Shown here piece by piece: positions 1 to 7,989 of a DNA stretch of 64,000 nt. Numbering within the stretch: the first letter of the stretch is position 1; each line of letters begins with the position of its first letter. The notes under the pieces are model-generated. The model made no database searches and had not been told where the DNA came from. It saw nothing but the letters and a program-made list of their open reading frames with translations. The translations under genes were made by a program, and so were the position numbers. This DNA comes from a bacterium (lineage in GTDB: Bacteria > Planctomycetota > UBA1135 > UBA2386): assembly GCA_030432695.1 (NCBI GenBank), contig JAUILN010000005.1, positions 62,001-126,000 of the forward strand, read 5' to 3'.

Positions 1-573
1 GGCATGCCGGGACGCGGACTGTATGTGCGACCGGGCTACATCGTCGGCCCCCGCGACAACTCCGACCGCTTCACCTACTGGCCGGTGCGCGTCGCCTCGC
101 GCGGCGGACGGATCCTGGCGCCTGGTCACCCCGAAGCGATGCAACAGTTCATCGATGTCCGCGACCTCGGCACCTGGATCGTTCATGCGGTCACCGAGGG
201 CCTGACCGGCGCCTTCAACGCGACCGGCTTCAAGGGCCGGATCTCGACCGCCGAGCTGCTGCACACGATGAAGGGCACGCTGAACCACGAGTGCGAGTTC
301 ACGTGGGTCGACGACGGGTTCCTGCAGGCGGAGGGCGTGAGCGCCTGGGGCGAGATGCCGTGCTGGACGCCGGCCAGCCTGTTCAACGTGTCGGCGAACG
401 ACAAGGCGATCGCCGCCGGTCTCACCTTCCGGCCGATCGCCGAGACGATCCGCGCCACCTGGGAGTGGGCGCGCGACCAGCGCGGCATGGAGCGGCCGTG
501 GCGCGCCGGGATGACCGCGGAGCGCGAGGCCGAACTGCTGCAGAAGTGGCTGGCGCGCGGGGACGGGAAGTGA
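1..573 (+). CDS. NAD-dependent epimerase/dehydratase family protein, C-terminal part
   Basis: The reading frame is open from the first base of the window, so the gene starts upstream and only the C-terminal ~190 residues are seen. The stretch VRPGYIVGPRDNSDRFTYWP and the later FIDVRDLGTWIVHAV follow the substrate-side half of extended short-chain dehydrogenases (UDP-sugar epimerase/isoflavone-reductase type), where an R-P-x-x-I-V-G-P segment is followed by a D-V-R-D-L segment. The Rossmann NAD-binding half and catalytic Tyr-x-x-x-Lys would lie outside the window, so the substrate cannot be named. The first ATG inside the window (position 4) is unlikely to be the true start because upstream codons are open and the fold would be cut in half. 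Family assignment is fairly sure, specific function unknown. Confidence 0.75.
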   Translation, partial: GMPGRGLYVRPGYIVGPRDNSDRFTYWPVRVASRGGRILAPGHPEAMQQFIDVRDLGTWIVHAVTEGLTGAFNATGFKGRISTAELLHTMKGTLNHECEFTWVDDGFLQAEGVSAWGEMPCWTPASLFNVSANDKAIAAGLTFRPIAETIRATWEWARDQRGMERPWRAGMTAEREAELLQKWLARGDGK

Positions 574-635
574 AGCTCGAGGCGTGAACCACGCGGCACG
601 GTCGCCCGGCGCCGTGCGCGCGTACACTCGTCGCG

Positions 636-1913
636 ATGCTCCTCCCCGTGCATGGACTCCGGCTCACGCTGGTCCTCGGCTCCACGCTCTGGTTGCCGTT
701 CGAACTCGTCGCGCAATCCGACGTCCCCGTCGCCGCGCCCCCGGTGCCGCCGTTGCACGGACCCGGCTGGGAACACACCGAGGTCGCGGTCGGCGGGGTC
801 CTGCACCGGCTGCGGTCCGGTGAACTCTTCGGTCGACGCCAGGCAGTGACCGTGCTCGAGCTGGATCCACACGCGGTCCGACTCCGGGTGGCCGCGACCG
901 ATCCCTGGTCGCGCCGGCCCACCACGCAGCTCGTGCGTGACCACGGAAGCGCGGTGGCGGCGATCAACGGCGGCTTTTTCGACACCTCGAACGGCACTCC
1001 GAGCGGGGTGATCCTGCAGGGCGGAGATCTGCGTCATCCCGCGACCGGCCGCGACGGCGAAGGAGCCGTGGTGGTCGATGCGGAGGGGCGCGCGCAGCTC
1101 GCGGTCGACCTGGCGCCGACAGCTCTCGAGCACTGGCACGAGGGCCTGTCGGCGTGGCCGGTGCTACTCCGCGATGGTGCGCTCGGGCGCGACGGCGGCT
1201 TCGACCCCGCGGGCCCGCGCCACCCCCGCTCGATGATCGGCTGGACGGCGGAGGGTCGACGGATCCTGCTCTGCGCGGTCGACGGCCGCCACGACGAGGC
1301 CGCCGGGATGACCTTCCACGAGCAGGTGCTGCTGCTGCGGGGGCTCGGCTGCGTCGACGCGCTGAACCTCGACGGCGGTGGATCGACGACGCTCTGGACC
1401 GCGACCGGCGGCGGCATCGCCAACCACCCGAGCGACAACCGTCGCTTCGACTCGGGTGGCGAGCGTGCCGTGGCCAACGCGTTGGTGGTGCTCGGCCGGG
1501 CGGTGTTCGTGCACGACGAGGAGCGGGCGGAGGTGTCGTCCGGCGTGGCCGAGACCTGCGCACGCGACGACGCGGTCGGGGGCGACGCGTTGCAGGTGCG
1601 AGCCACGTCCTCCGAGCCCGCCGAGGTGGTGTTTCGTCTTCCCGTCCCTCGGCGCACCGCGGCGACGGCCAGCTGGAGCCTGGAGATCCACCTCCCCGGC
1701 CGCAGCGACGACGGCGATCCCCAAGATCTGGAGGTCGTCCTCGACGAGGTCGTGCGGGCGGCCCGTCCCGGCGCCGACGCTCGCTGGCTCGAGATCGGGA
1801 CGCGCGCCCCTGCCGACGAGCCGGCGGAACTCCGGATCCGCGGCCGCGAGCCCGGCGTGATGCTGCTGATCGACGCCGTGCGGACCGTCGAACACGAGCG
1901 CACCGACCGCTAA
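636..1913 (+). CDS. Secreted phosphodiester glycosidase-like (NAGPA domain) protein
   Basis: A 425-residue protein with an N-terminal hydrophobic segment (about residues 7-27) that looks like a signal peptide, so export is likely. The middle holds the marks of the phosphodiester glycosidase family (NAGPA, formerly DUF2233): INGGFFD near residue 109 and LNLDGGGSTTLW near residue 244. In this family the domain cleaves sugar phosphodiesters, for example uncovering mannose-6-phosphate in animals; bacterial members act on cell-surface or extracellular glycans. The last ~140 residues are a separate beta-rich region without a family I recognise. The ATG at 636 is the only start that keeps the signal segment. 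A TACACT hexamer lies 7 bases before it. Substrate unknown. Confidence 0.8.
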   Translation: MLLPVHGLRLTLVLGSTLWLPFELVAQSDVPVAAPPVPPLHGPGWEHTEVAVGGVLHRLRSGELFGRRQAVTVLELDPHAVRLRVAATDPWSRRPTTQLVRDHGSAVAAINGGFFDTSNGTPSGVILQGGDLRHPATGRDGEGAVVVDAEGRAQLAVDLAPTALEHWHEGLSAWPVLLRDGALGRDGGFDPAGPRHPRSMIGWTAEGRRILLCAVDGRHDEAAGMTFHEQVLLLRGLGCVDALNLDGGGSTTLWTATGGGIANHPSDNRRFDSGGERAVANALVVLGRAVFVHDEERAEVSSGVAETCARDDAVGGDALQVRATSSEPAEVVFRLPVPRRTAATASWSLEIHLPGRSDDGDPQDLEVVLDEVVRAARPGADARWLEIGTRAPADEPAELRIRGREPGVMLLIDAVRTVEHERTDR

Positions 1914-1975
1914 CGTGCCCGTCTCCATCTCCCCCCGCACCTCGACGCCCCCACCCCGGGCGCCCTGCCAGCACC

Positions 1976-3439
1976 ATGGAACACGCCATCGCCGAGAGCC
2001 GGCGCCGACTCGACCACCTCGAGGACCACCTCCGCCGCGAGAACCCCACCCTGCTGGCCACGGTCCGGGGATTCCGCAGCCTCGACCGGGTGGTCCAGGA
2101 GATGGGCCTGCTGCGCGAGGAGGACTCCTTCGCCACCCAGGTGCCTTGGCACCCGCTGGTCGCGATCCTCGGCACCTTCTCCGCCGGCAAGTCGAGCTTC
2201 CTGAATCACTACCTCGGCGTCCAGCTGCAGCGCACCGGCAACCAAGCGGTCGACGACAAGTTCACGGTCATCTGCCACGCAGCCGACGAACAGCCACGGA
2301 CCCTGCCGGGATCGGCCCTCGACGCCGACCCGCGGTTCCCGTTCTTCCGGATCAGCGAGGAGATCGAGAAGGTCGCGCCGGGCGAAGGTCGCCGCAGCGA
2401 CCTCTATCTGCAGCTCAAGACCTGCCAGAGTCCGGCGGTGAAGGGCAAGATCCTGATCGACTCGCCCGGATTCGACGCGGACGCGCAGCGCACCTCGATC
2501 CTGCGGCTGACCGACCACATCATCCACCTCTCGGACCTGGTGCTGGTGTTCTTCGACGCCCGCCACCCCGAGCCGGGCGCGATGCGCGACACCCTGGAGC
2601 ACCTGGTCGCCGCGTCGCGCCGCCGCGCCGATGCCGACAAGTTCCTGTTCATCCTCAATCAGATGGACACCACCGCCCGCGAGGACAACCCCGAGGAGGT
2701 GTTCGCGGCGTGGCAGCGTGGGCTGGCCGAGAAGGGCCTGACCGCGGGCCGCTTCTACGCGATCTACAACCCGGACTGCTCGGTGCCGATCGACGACCCC
2801 GAGCAGCGGCGGCGCTACGAGGAGAAGCGTGACCTCGACCTGAAGGAGATCAAGGAACGGATCCAGGAGGTCGAGACCTCGCGCGCCTACCGGATCGTCG
2901 ACTCGCTGGAACAGACCTGCCAGAAGATCCGCGAGGAAGCGGTGCCGGAGCTGCAGGAGGCGCTGGGCAGCTGGCGACGCCTGGTCTGGACGCTCGACGC
3001 CGCGGTGTTCGGCGCGCTGGCCCTGGTGGCGGCGTTCTTCCTCGCCAAGGACGGCGTGCAGGTGTGGCGCGAGCGCTTCGAGAGCTTCCCCGGCTTCGAA
3101 CTGCCGTTCAGCACGCCGGTCGAGAACGCGCTCAAGGCGGCACTGATCCTGGCGGTGCTGTTCTTCGTCCACACCCGGCTGCGGGTCCTGGCGACCGGTG
3201 TCGTCCGCCAACGCCTGCAGCGCAAGCCACTGGAGGGCCAGGTGCCGCTGCGCATCGCCGACGCCTTCCTGCTGAGCACGCGCTTCCCGCGGCCGACCTG
3301 GGCCTCGCGGCCGAAGGGCTGGACGCGCGCCAACGAGACCGAGGTGCGCAGCGTGCTGACCGGGACCACCGGTCTGGTGCAGGAGCTGAACGACCGGTTC
3401 GCGCGGCCTACCGGCGAGGCGCAGGGTCCGGCGAGCTGA
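1976..3439 (+). CDS. Dynamin-family membrane GTPase
   Basis: A 487-residue GTPase. The P-loop GTFSAGKSS is at residues 66-74, the G3 motif DSPGF at about 162 and the G4 motif NQMD at about 228; the QAVDDKFTVICH segment between P-loop and G3 fits the G2/switch I region of bacterial dynamins. Two hydrophobic helices at about 338-360 and 385-405 should anchor it in the membrane, followed by a basic cytoplasmic tail. Bacterial dynamin-like proteins bind and remodel membranes in response to stress or phage; which role applies here is not visible. The frame is open much further upstream, but ATG 1976 is chosen because codons before it run antisense to nothing conserved and overlap the preceding gene. 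It sits 62 bases after that gene. Confidence 0.85.
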   Translation: MEHAIAESRRRLDHLEDHLRRENPTLLATVRGFRSLDRVVQEMGLLREEDSFATQVPWHPLVAILGTFSAGKSSFLNHYLGVQLQRTGNQAVDDKFTVICHAADEQPRTLPGSALDADPRFPFFRISEEIEKVAPGEGRRSDLYLQLKTCQSPAVKGKILIDSPGFDADAQRTSILRLTDHIIHLSDLVLVFFDARHPEPGAMRDTLEHLVAASRRRADADKFLFILNQMDTTAREDNPEEVFAAWQRGLAEKGLTAGRFYAIYNPDCSVPIDDPEQRRRYEEKRDLDLKEIKERIQEVETSRAYRIVDSLEQTCQKIREEAVPELQEALGSWRRLVWTLDAAVFGALALVAAFFLAKDGVQVWRERFESFPGFELPFSTPVENALKAALILAVLFFVHTRLRVLATGVVRQRLQRKPLEGQVPLRIADAFLLSTRFPRPTWASRPKGWTRANETEVRSVLTGTTGLVQELNDRFARPTGEAQGPAS

Positions 3440-3451
3440 TCCGGGCGTGCC

Positions 3452-3480
3452 TTGCCGGTTCGTCACCTGGGCAGTAAATG
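3452..3480 (+). promoter_or_regulatory. Possible sigma70-type promoter for the small membrane protein
   Basis: TTGCCG at 3452-3457 is followed after 17 bases by TAAATG at 3475-3480. The predicted transcript start would be about 20 bases before the ATG at 3510. The -35 keeps TTG and the -10 is only a partial match, so this is a weak call in GC-rich DNA. Confidence 0.25.
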
Positions 3481-3509
3481 TCCGTGCACGTCTTGGATAG
3501 ACGCCCCGC

Positions 3510-4178
3510 ATGACGACGAATACCCCGGTCGCAAAGACCGGCTCGATGTTGTTCTGGCCGATCGCGCTGACCGCCCTCGTGCTCGCTGCACGGCTGGTCG
3601 GTGAACTGCTCGACGGCCCCGAACTCCTGTTCGGCAAGGCGGCGGGCGGCGGCTTCGCGCTCGTCTCCATCACCTACCTGGTCCCGCTGTTCGGCGCGTA
3701 CTACGGCTGGCGGCTGACCGGGATGCGCGACGCGCCCGATCGGCCGGGCATCGCCTTGGGACTGTCGCTGTTCGGCGGCGTGGTCGCGATCGCCGGCGTG
3801 GCGCTGTCGATCGGAGTCCTGGAGCTGCCCTACCCGACGTTCATCTACGTCATCGCCGGCTCGGCCTTGCTGTCGCTGCTGATCTGCTGGCGGGCCTGGC
3901 CGGGCCTGTTCCGCAAGCTGTTCGTCTACGCCCTGGCGGTCCGGCTGCTGGTCGTCGCGGTCACGGTCGCGGCGCTGGCGCTCGATCTCGACACCCACTT
4001 CACCGCGCTGCCGAGCGATGCCGAAGGCGTCGAGATGCCGCTGCTGCAGCGCGGGGTGAGCCTGTGCACCCCGCAGCTGCTGTTCTGGATCCCGTTCACG
4101 ACCTCGCTGGGCGGGATCTTCGGCGCGATGGCCTCGATGCTCCGCGGCCGCCGCCGCGACGACCGGATCGACGACTGA
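3510..4178 (+). CDS. Small polytopic membrane protein of unknown function
   Basis: A 222-residue protein with about six hydrophobic segments: near residues 11-28, 45-65, 80-100, 108-126, 133-155 and 190-210. There is no recognisable domain, signal peptide or catalytic motif. The hydrophobic segments alternate with short Arg-rich loops, as expected for an inner-membrane protein. It converges with the following gene, whose stop is only 21 bases away, and stands 70 bases after the dynamin-like gene, so it is probably a separate transcription unit. No function can be proposed from sequence alone. Confidence 0.7.
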   Translation: MTTNTPVAKTGSMLFWPIALTALVLAARLVGELLDGPELLFGKAAGGGFALVSITYLVPLFGAYYGWRLTGMRDAPDRPGIALGLSLFGGVVAIAGVALSIGVLELPYPTFIYVIAGSALLSLLICWRAWPGLFRKLFVYALAVRLLVVAVTVAALALDLDTHFTALPSDAEGVEMPLLQRGVSLCTPQLLFWIPFTTSLGGIFGAMASMLRGRRRDDRIDD

Positions 4179-4199
4179 TCCGTAGCTCGCGGGACCTGC

Positions 4200-5138
4200 T
4201 CAGCTCGCGAAGATCCGGTCCATCCGCGCCGCGATCTCCCGCAGCCGCTCCGCATCGCCGCCGGGAATCTCGGCGGTGAACCAGCCCTGGTAGCCGACGT
4301 CGTCGAAGGCGGCCATCACCTTCGGCCAGTTGCAGTCGCCCTCCAGCAGCTCGACGCGGAAGCCCTTCCACAGGCCCTCGTCCTGCTGCTTCTGGCGGCT
4401 GTACTCCTTCACGTCGACCTTCTTGATCCGGCTGCCGAGCACCTCGATCCAGTGCTCCGGCCAGGCGAAGCGCACCACGTTGCCGACGTCGAAGTAGCTG
4501 CCGAGCCACGGCGACTCGAGTTCGTCGACGTAGCGGGCCAGCTCGATGGGGCTCAGCAGGAAGTTGTTCCAGACGTTCTCGAGCGCGATGGTGATCTCGA
4601 GTTCGGCGGCCAGCGGGAGCACCTCACGGATGCAGGCCTGCGAGCGCTCGTAGGCAGCCCGGTAGCCGATCTCGGCGTTCACCACCGCCGGCACCAGCAG
4701 CACCGTCGAAGCGCCCCAGGCCTTGGCGTCGCGCAGCGCCCGCTCGAGGCCCTCGATGCCCTCGCGGCGCACCGCCGCATCGGGATGCGACAGCGGCTTC
4801 TGCCAGTGCACCGAGTCGACCACGCCGTGGACCTCCAGGCCGGTCGCCTGCCTGGCGGCCAGCACCTCTTCGACCGGCGGGCCACCGGGGCTGTCCAGCT
4901 CGACGCCGTCGAAGCCGAGCTTCTTCAGCAGCGCGAAGCGGTCGGTGAGCGAGCCCTCGACCTGCACCATGCCGAGCTTCACCGCCTTCTTGCAGCGGCG
5001 TTCGCCGGGGCTCAGCAGGTGGCCCGAAGCAGCCGCGGCAGCCGGTGCCGGCGCGGCGAAGCCCGCCCAAGCGCCCGCCGCCGCCATCCCGCCGAGGAAC
5101 GACCGTCGCGACGGTCCCGAGTGCAGGTGATCGCTCAT
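4200..5138 (-). CDS. Tat-exported sugar phosphate isomerase/epimerase-like TIM-barrel protein
   Basis: A 312-residue protein starting with a twin-arginine signal: SRRSFLGGMAAAGAW at residues 10-24, then an Ala-rich stretch ending about residue 40. The mature part matches xylose-isomerase-like TIM barrels (sugar phosphate isomerase/epimerase family): LKKLGFDGVELDSPGG, LENVWNN, GSYFDVGNV and KKVDVKEY are the expected strand ends with Glu, Asp and His metal or substrate ligands. Planctomycete genomes carry many such exported paralogues, and their substrates are mostly unknown. The ATG at 5138 was chosen because it gives the Tat signal directly and overlaps the stop of the upstream phosphatase gene by four bases (ATGA), implying translational coupling. 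Confidence 0.8.
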   Translation of the reverse strand: MSDHLHSGPSRRSFLGGMAAAGAWAGFAAPAPAAAAASGHLLSPGERRCKKAVKLGMVQVEGSLTDRFALLKKLGFDGVELDSPGGPPVEEVLAARQATGLEVHGVVDSVHWQKPLSHPDAAVRREGIEGLERALRDAKAWGASTVLLVPAVVNAEIGYRAAYERSQACIREVLPLAAELEITIALENVWNNFLLSPIELARYVDELESPWLGSYFDVGNVVRFAWPEHWIEVLGSRIKKVDVKEYSRQKQQDEGLWKGFRVELLEGDCNWPKVMAAFDDVGYQGWFTAEIPGGDAERLREIAARMDRIFAS

Positions 5139-5623
5139 CGCAGCTCCTTGGGTCGCCACAGATCCATCAGCGTCGCCGGCGTGCCGAGCTCGATCTCGCT
5201 CCACGCCTCGATCTCGACCCGGAAGTGCGCCAGGGCCGCGGTCGGGAACGGCTGCAGCTCCGCCGACAGGTGCGACACGAGTTCCTCGAGACCGGGGTTG
5301 TGCGCGACCACCAGGATGCGCGCGGCGTCCTTGCCCGACCGCGCCACCGCTTCCAGGATCACCGCCGGAGGCGCCAGATAGAGTTCCTCCAACAACGAAG
5401 CGTCGGGGGCCCCGCAGGTCTCCGCGACCAGCTCGGCGGTCCGGCGCGCGCGCACCGCGGTGGAACTCAACACGCGGTCGGGCACCAGTCCCTCCGCCGC
5501 GAGGAGTTCCCCCATCTGCGGTGCGGAAGCCTCACCGCGTGCGTTGAGCGGTCGATCGTGGTCGCGGAGACCTGGATCGTCCCAGCCGGACTTGGCGTGC
5601 CGCAGCAGCAGGAGTTCGCGCAT
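5135..5623 (-). CDS. SixA-like histidine phosphatase
   Basis: A 162-residue protein that opens with LLLLRHAKSGW, the RHG/RHAKS phosphohistidine-forming motif of the histidine phosphatase superfamily, in the SixA subgroup. Further SixA marks are the DHDRPLNARG segment, VLSSTAVRARRTAE (substrate arginine) and ILVVAHNPGLEEL, which supplies the second catalytic histidine. SixA removes phosphate from phosphohistidine on phosphotransfer proteins; small paralogues may act on other phosphates. Length is typical of the family (about 160). Its stop overlaps the start of the Tat sugar-isomerase-like gene, and it begins four bases after the MFS gene stop, so the three genes probably form one transcript. 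Confidence 0.85.
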   Translation of the reverse strand: MRELLLLRHAKSGWDDPGLRDHDRPLNARGEASAPQMGELLAAEGLVPDRVLSSTAVRARRTAELVAETCGAPDASLLEELYLAPPAVILEAVARSGKDAARILVVAHNPGLEELVSHLSAELQPFPTAALAHFRVEIEAWSEIELGTPATLMDLWRPKELR

Positions 5624-5626
5624 GGT

Positions 5627-7006
5627 TCAGTTCTCCGGGGTCTCGGTCGCCGGCGCACGTCGCTCGCGGAACAGCGCCAGGAACAGCAGCAGCACCGCCA
5701 GCGCGCCGGCCGCCGGCCACTGCCAGATCATCTGCCAATCCATGTGCTCGTAGGCCTGCAGCTTCAGGTCCTCGGCGCGGGCGTCGAGTTCCTTCTTCCG
5801 CGCCTCGAGCACGGGCCGGTCGGCGACCTCCGGATCGTCGAGCTGGATCTCGAGCTGCAGGGCCTCGGACTGGTACGGCTGCGCCTCTTCCAGCAGCCGG
5901 GTGGCCTCGGCCGAGGTCGCCGCGCCCTCCACCTCCCCGCCGATCTTCGCGCCGAGGAACATGCCGAGCCCGAGCGTGAACAGAACCAGGAGCCCCTGCG
6001 CCTGGCCGCGGATCGCGGTCGGCGCCTTCTGGTCGGTGTAGATCTGCCCGGTGACGAAGAAGAAGTCGTAGCAGATGCCGTGCAGCAGGACGCCGAGCAG
6101 CACCGCGAACGCCATGTCGTTCGGCACCGCCCAGGCGAACAGGCCGTAGCGGATCACCCAGGCGGCCATGCCGACCGCAAGCATCCACTTCACGCCGAGC
6201 CGCGCGAAGAAGAACGGCATCACCGCCATGAAGAAGACCTCGGAGCCCTGCCCGAACGACATCTTCAGCGGCGTGTCCGCGACCCCGGCCGCCTGCAGGC
6301 CGCGCTCGGCGAGCTGGTAGTAGAACGCCAGCGGGATGCAGATCAGGAACGAGCAGACCATGAAGACCAGGTAGTTCCGGTCCTTCAGCAGCTTGAAGGC
6401 GTCGAAGCCCAGCAGCTCGCCAACGGTGGCGCGGCCGGTGGCGGTCGGCGGGGTCGCCGGCAGCGTGAACGCGTAGACACCAAGCACCGCCGAGGTGATC
6501 GCAGCGAGCTGGAACATGCCGATCGACGCTCCCATTCCCAGGCCCACCAGGCTCACGCCCGCGACGATCCAGCCGATCGTCCCGAACACCCGGATCATCG
6601 GGAACTGCTTCTCCGAGTCCTGGACGTTGCGCATCGCCAGCGTGTTGGTCAGCGCCAACGTCGGGAAGTAGCAGAGCATGTGCCCGAAGAAGACCCAGTT
6701 GATCGCGTCCGGGTCGGGCCTCTCCACGCGCATCAGCGTGGTCGCGTAGTACATCAGCGCGGCGCCCAGCAGGTGCAGGACGCCGAGCACCCGCTGCGCC
6801 GAGAAGAAGCGGTCGGCGACCATGCCGACGAACAGCGGCGAGATCATCCCGGCGATCGGGCCGACCGAGTACGTCCAGCCGATGTCGGCGCCCTTGAAGC
6901 CGATCTTGCCGAGGAACGACGGTGCCGTGACGTACCAGCTCCCCCAGAGGAAGAACTGGAGGAACATCATCACCGAGAGCCGGGGAACGGCGAGCGAGCT
7001 CTGCAT
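5627..7006 (-). CDS. MFS transporter of the nucleoside:H+ symporter type
   Basis: A 459-residue protein with 12 predicted membrane helices. The start MQSSLAVPRLSVMMFLQFFLWGSWYVT and the following GIGWTYSVGPIAGMISPLFVGMVADRFF-type region resemble the NupG/XapB nucleoside symporter family of the major facilitator superfamily. An unusual Glu/Asp/Arg-rich stretch of about 60 residues (roughly 385-435, coiled-coil-like) is inserted before the last helix. ATG 7006 is preferred over upstream starts because upstream residues are Arg-rich and non-membrane. The gene leads a three-gene unit with the phosphatase and sugar-isomerase-like genes, which fits uptake of a sugar or nucleoside compound, but the substrate is an inference. 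Confidence 0.75.
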   Translation of the reverse strand: MQSSLAVPRLSVMMFLQFFLWGSWYVTAPSFLGKIGFKGADIGWTYSVGPIAGMISPLFVGMVADRFFSAQRVLGVLHLLGAALMYYATTLMRVERPDPDAINWVFFGHMLCYFPTLALTNTLAMRNVQDSEKQFPMIRVFGTIGWIVAGVSLVGLGMGASIGMFQLAAITSAVLGVYAFTLPATPPTATGRATVGELLGFDAFKLLKDRNYLVFMVCSFLICIPLAFYYQLAERGLQAAGVADTPLKMSFGQGSEVFFMAVMPFFFARLGVKWMLAVGMAAWVIRYGLFAWAVPNDMAFAVLLGVLLHGICYDFFFVTGQIYTDQKAPTAIRGQAQGLLVLFTLGLGMFLGAKIGGEVEGAATSAEATRLLEEAQPYQSEALQLEIQLDDPEVADRPVLEARKKELDARAEDLKLQAYEHMDWQMIWQWPAAGALAVLLLFLALFRERRAPATETPEN

Positions 7007-7074
7007 GGGGCCGCCATGATGCCCGGTGGCCGCTCCCGGGACCACGGCGACCCGCAGCCGCGAATGGGCCGCGG

Positions 7075-7989
7075 CTACTTCGCCAGCAGCTCGCCGAGAC
7101 CCGCCGCGAGCCGCTCGCCGATGCGGCGTTGGCCGAGTTCGTCGGGGTAGCCCTCGAGCGGGTCGAAGATCCCACGCGTGCCGGTCTCGCCCGGCGACGA
7201 ACCCGCGAGGACACACGGCACGCCGACCCGTTCACAGGCACCCTGGAGCCGCTCGCCGCGGGCACCGAGGTCGACGACGACGGCGCGGAGACCATCCTGC
7301 CGCGCCGCGCCCACGGCCTCGACCAATTCCTCGACCGGCACGATCGTTCCATCCCCCGGCGCCGGAGCGTGCGAGAGCCGCCAGACCACGTCGTGGATCG
7401 CCGGCAGCCACTCGCCCCAGCCGGCGCGCGGCAGCTCGCCGTCGCGGATCGCGCGGAGTTCGTCACTCAATCCACCCGCCGCGGCGCGGTCGAAGACCAG
7501 CACGAGGTCGGGCTCCAGGCTCGCGGCAGCCTTCAGACGCTCAGGAAGCCGCTCGAGGGTCTCGAAGGGATGCGACAGGTCGACCACCTCCCACGATTCC
7601 CCGGTGGCGCGGCGCAGCTGGTCCTCGACGACCCGCACCGCGGTCGCCTCGGCCTCGACTCCGATGCCGAACACCGCGCCGTCGCCGAACACGACCACAC
7701 GACGTCTCGGACCAGCCCCCGCGCCGTCGGCGCTCGAGACCCGGCGGCGACCGCTCGCGTCCGCCTCGAGTCGGTAGTCGCCACCGCCGAGCAGCACGTC
7801 GGTGCCCTGGCGGAGCCGCCAGGCCGCTGGACCTCCGGTGACCCGTTCACTGGCCGCGGCGATGCGGCGGAAGTCGACGAGCCGCCCGATATGCAGCGGC
7901 TCGATCGCTCCGAAGGTGGATTCGAGGAGGACCGTGACGAGTGCCAGCCCGGCGACCACCAGACCGCCGACACGGAAGGCCCGCCTCAC
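7075..7989 (-). CDS. Membrane-anchored SGNH-hydrolase-like protein with altered catalytic residues
   Basis: A 304-residue protein. The GTG start at 7989 overlaps the ccsA stop (GTGA), so it is translationally coupled to it. A hydrophobic helix near residues 6-22 suggests membrane anchoring or export. RRVVVFGDGAVFGIGVEAE lines up with SGNH block I, normally V-x-G-D-S-F-T-x-G-x-G-V, and GYPDELGQRRIGERLAAGL lines up with block V, normally D-x-x-H-P-N-x-x-G-x-x-x-x-A-x. The nucleophile Ser is Gly, and the catalytic His position is Tyr, so hydrolysis by the usual triad looks impossible. Either it is a binding or scaffold pseudo-enzyme or the family assignment is only at fold level. Location downstream of resB-ccsA suggests an envelope role. 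Confidence 0.6.
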   Translation of the reverse strand: MRRAFRVGGLVVAGLALVTVLLESTFGAIEPLHIGRLVDFRRIAAASERVTGGPAAWRLRQGTDVLLGGGDYRLEADASGRRRVSSADGAGAGPRRRVVVFGDGAVFGIGVEAEATAVRVVEDQLRRATGESWEVVDLSHPFETLERLPERLKAAASLEPDLVLVFDRAAAGGLSDELRAIRDGELPRAGWGEWLPAIHDVVWRLSHAPAPGDGTIVPVEELVEAVGAARQDGLRAVVVDLGARGERLQGACERVGVPCVLAGSSPGETGTRGIFDPLEGYPDELGQRRIGERLAAGLGELLAK

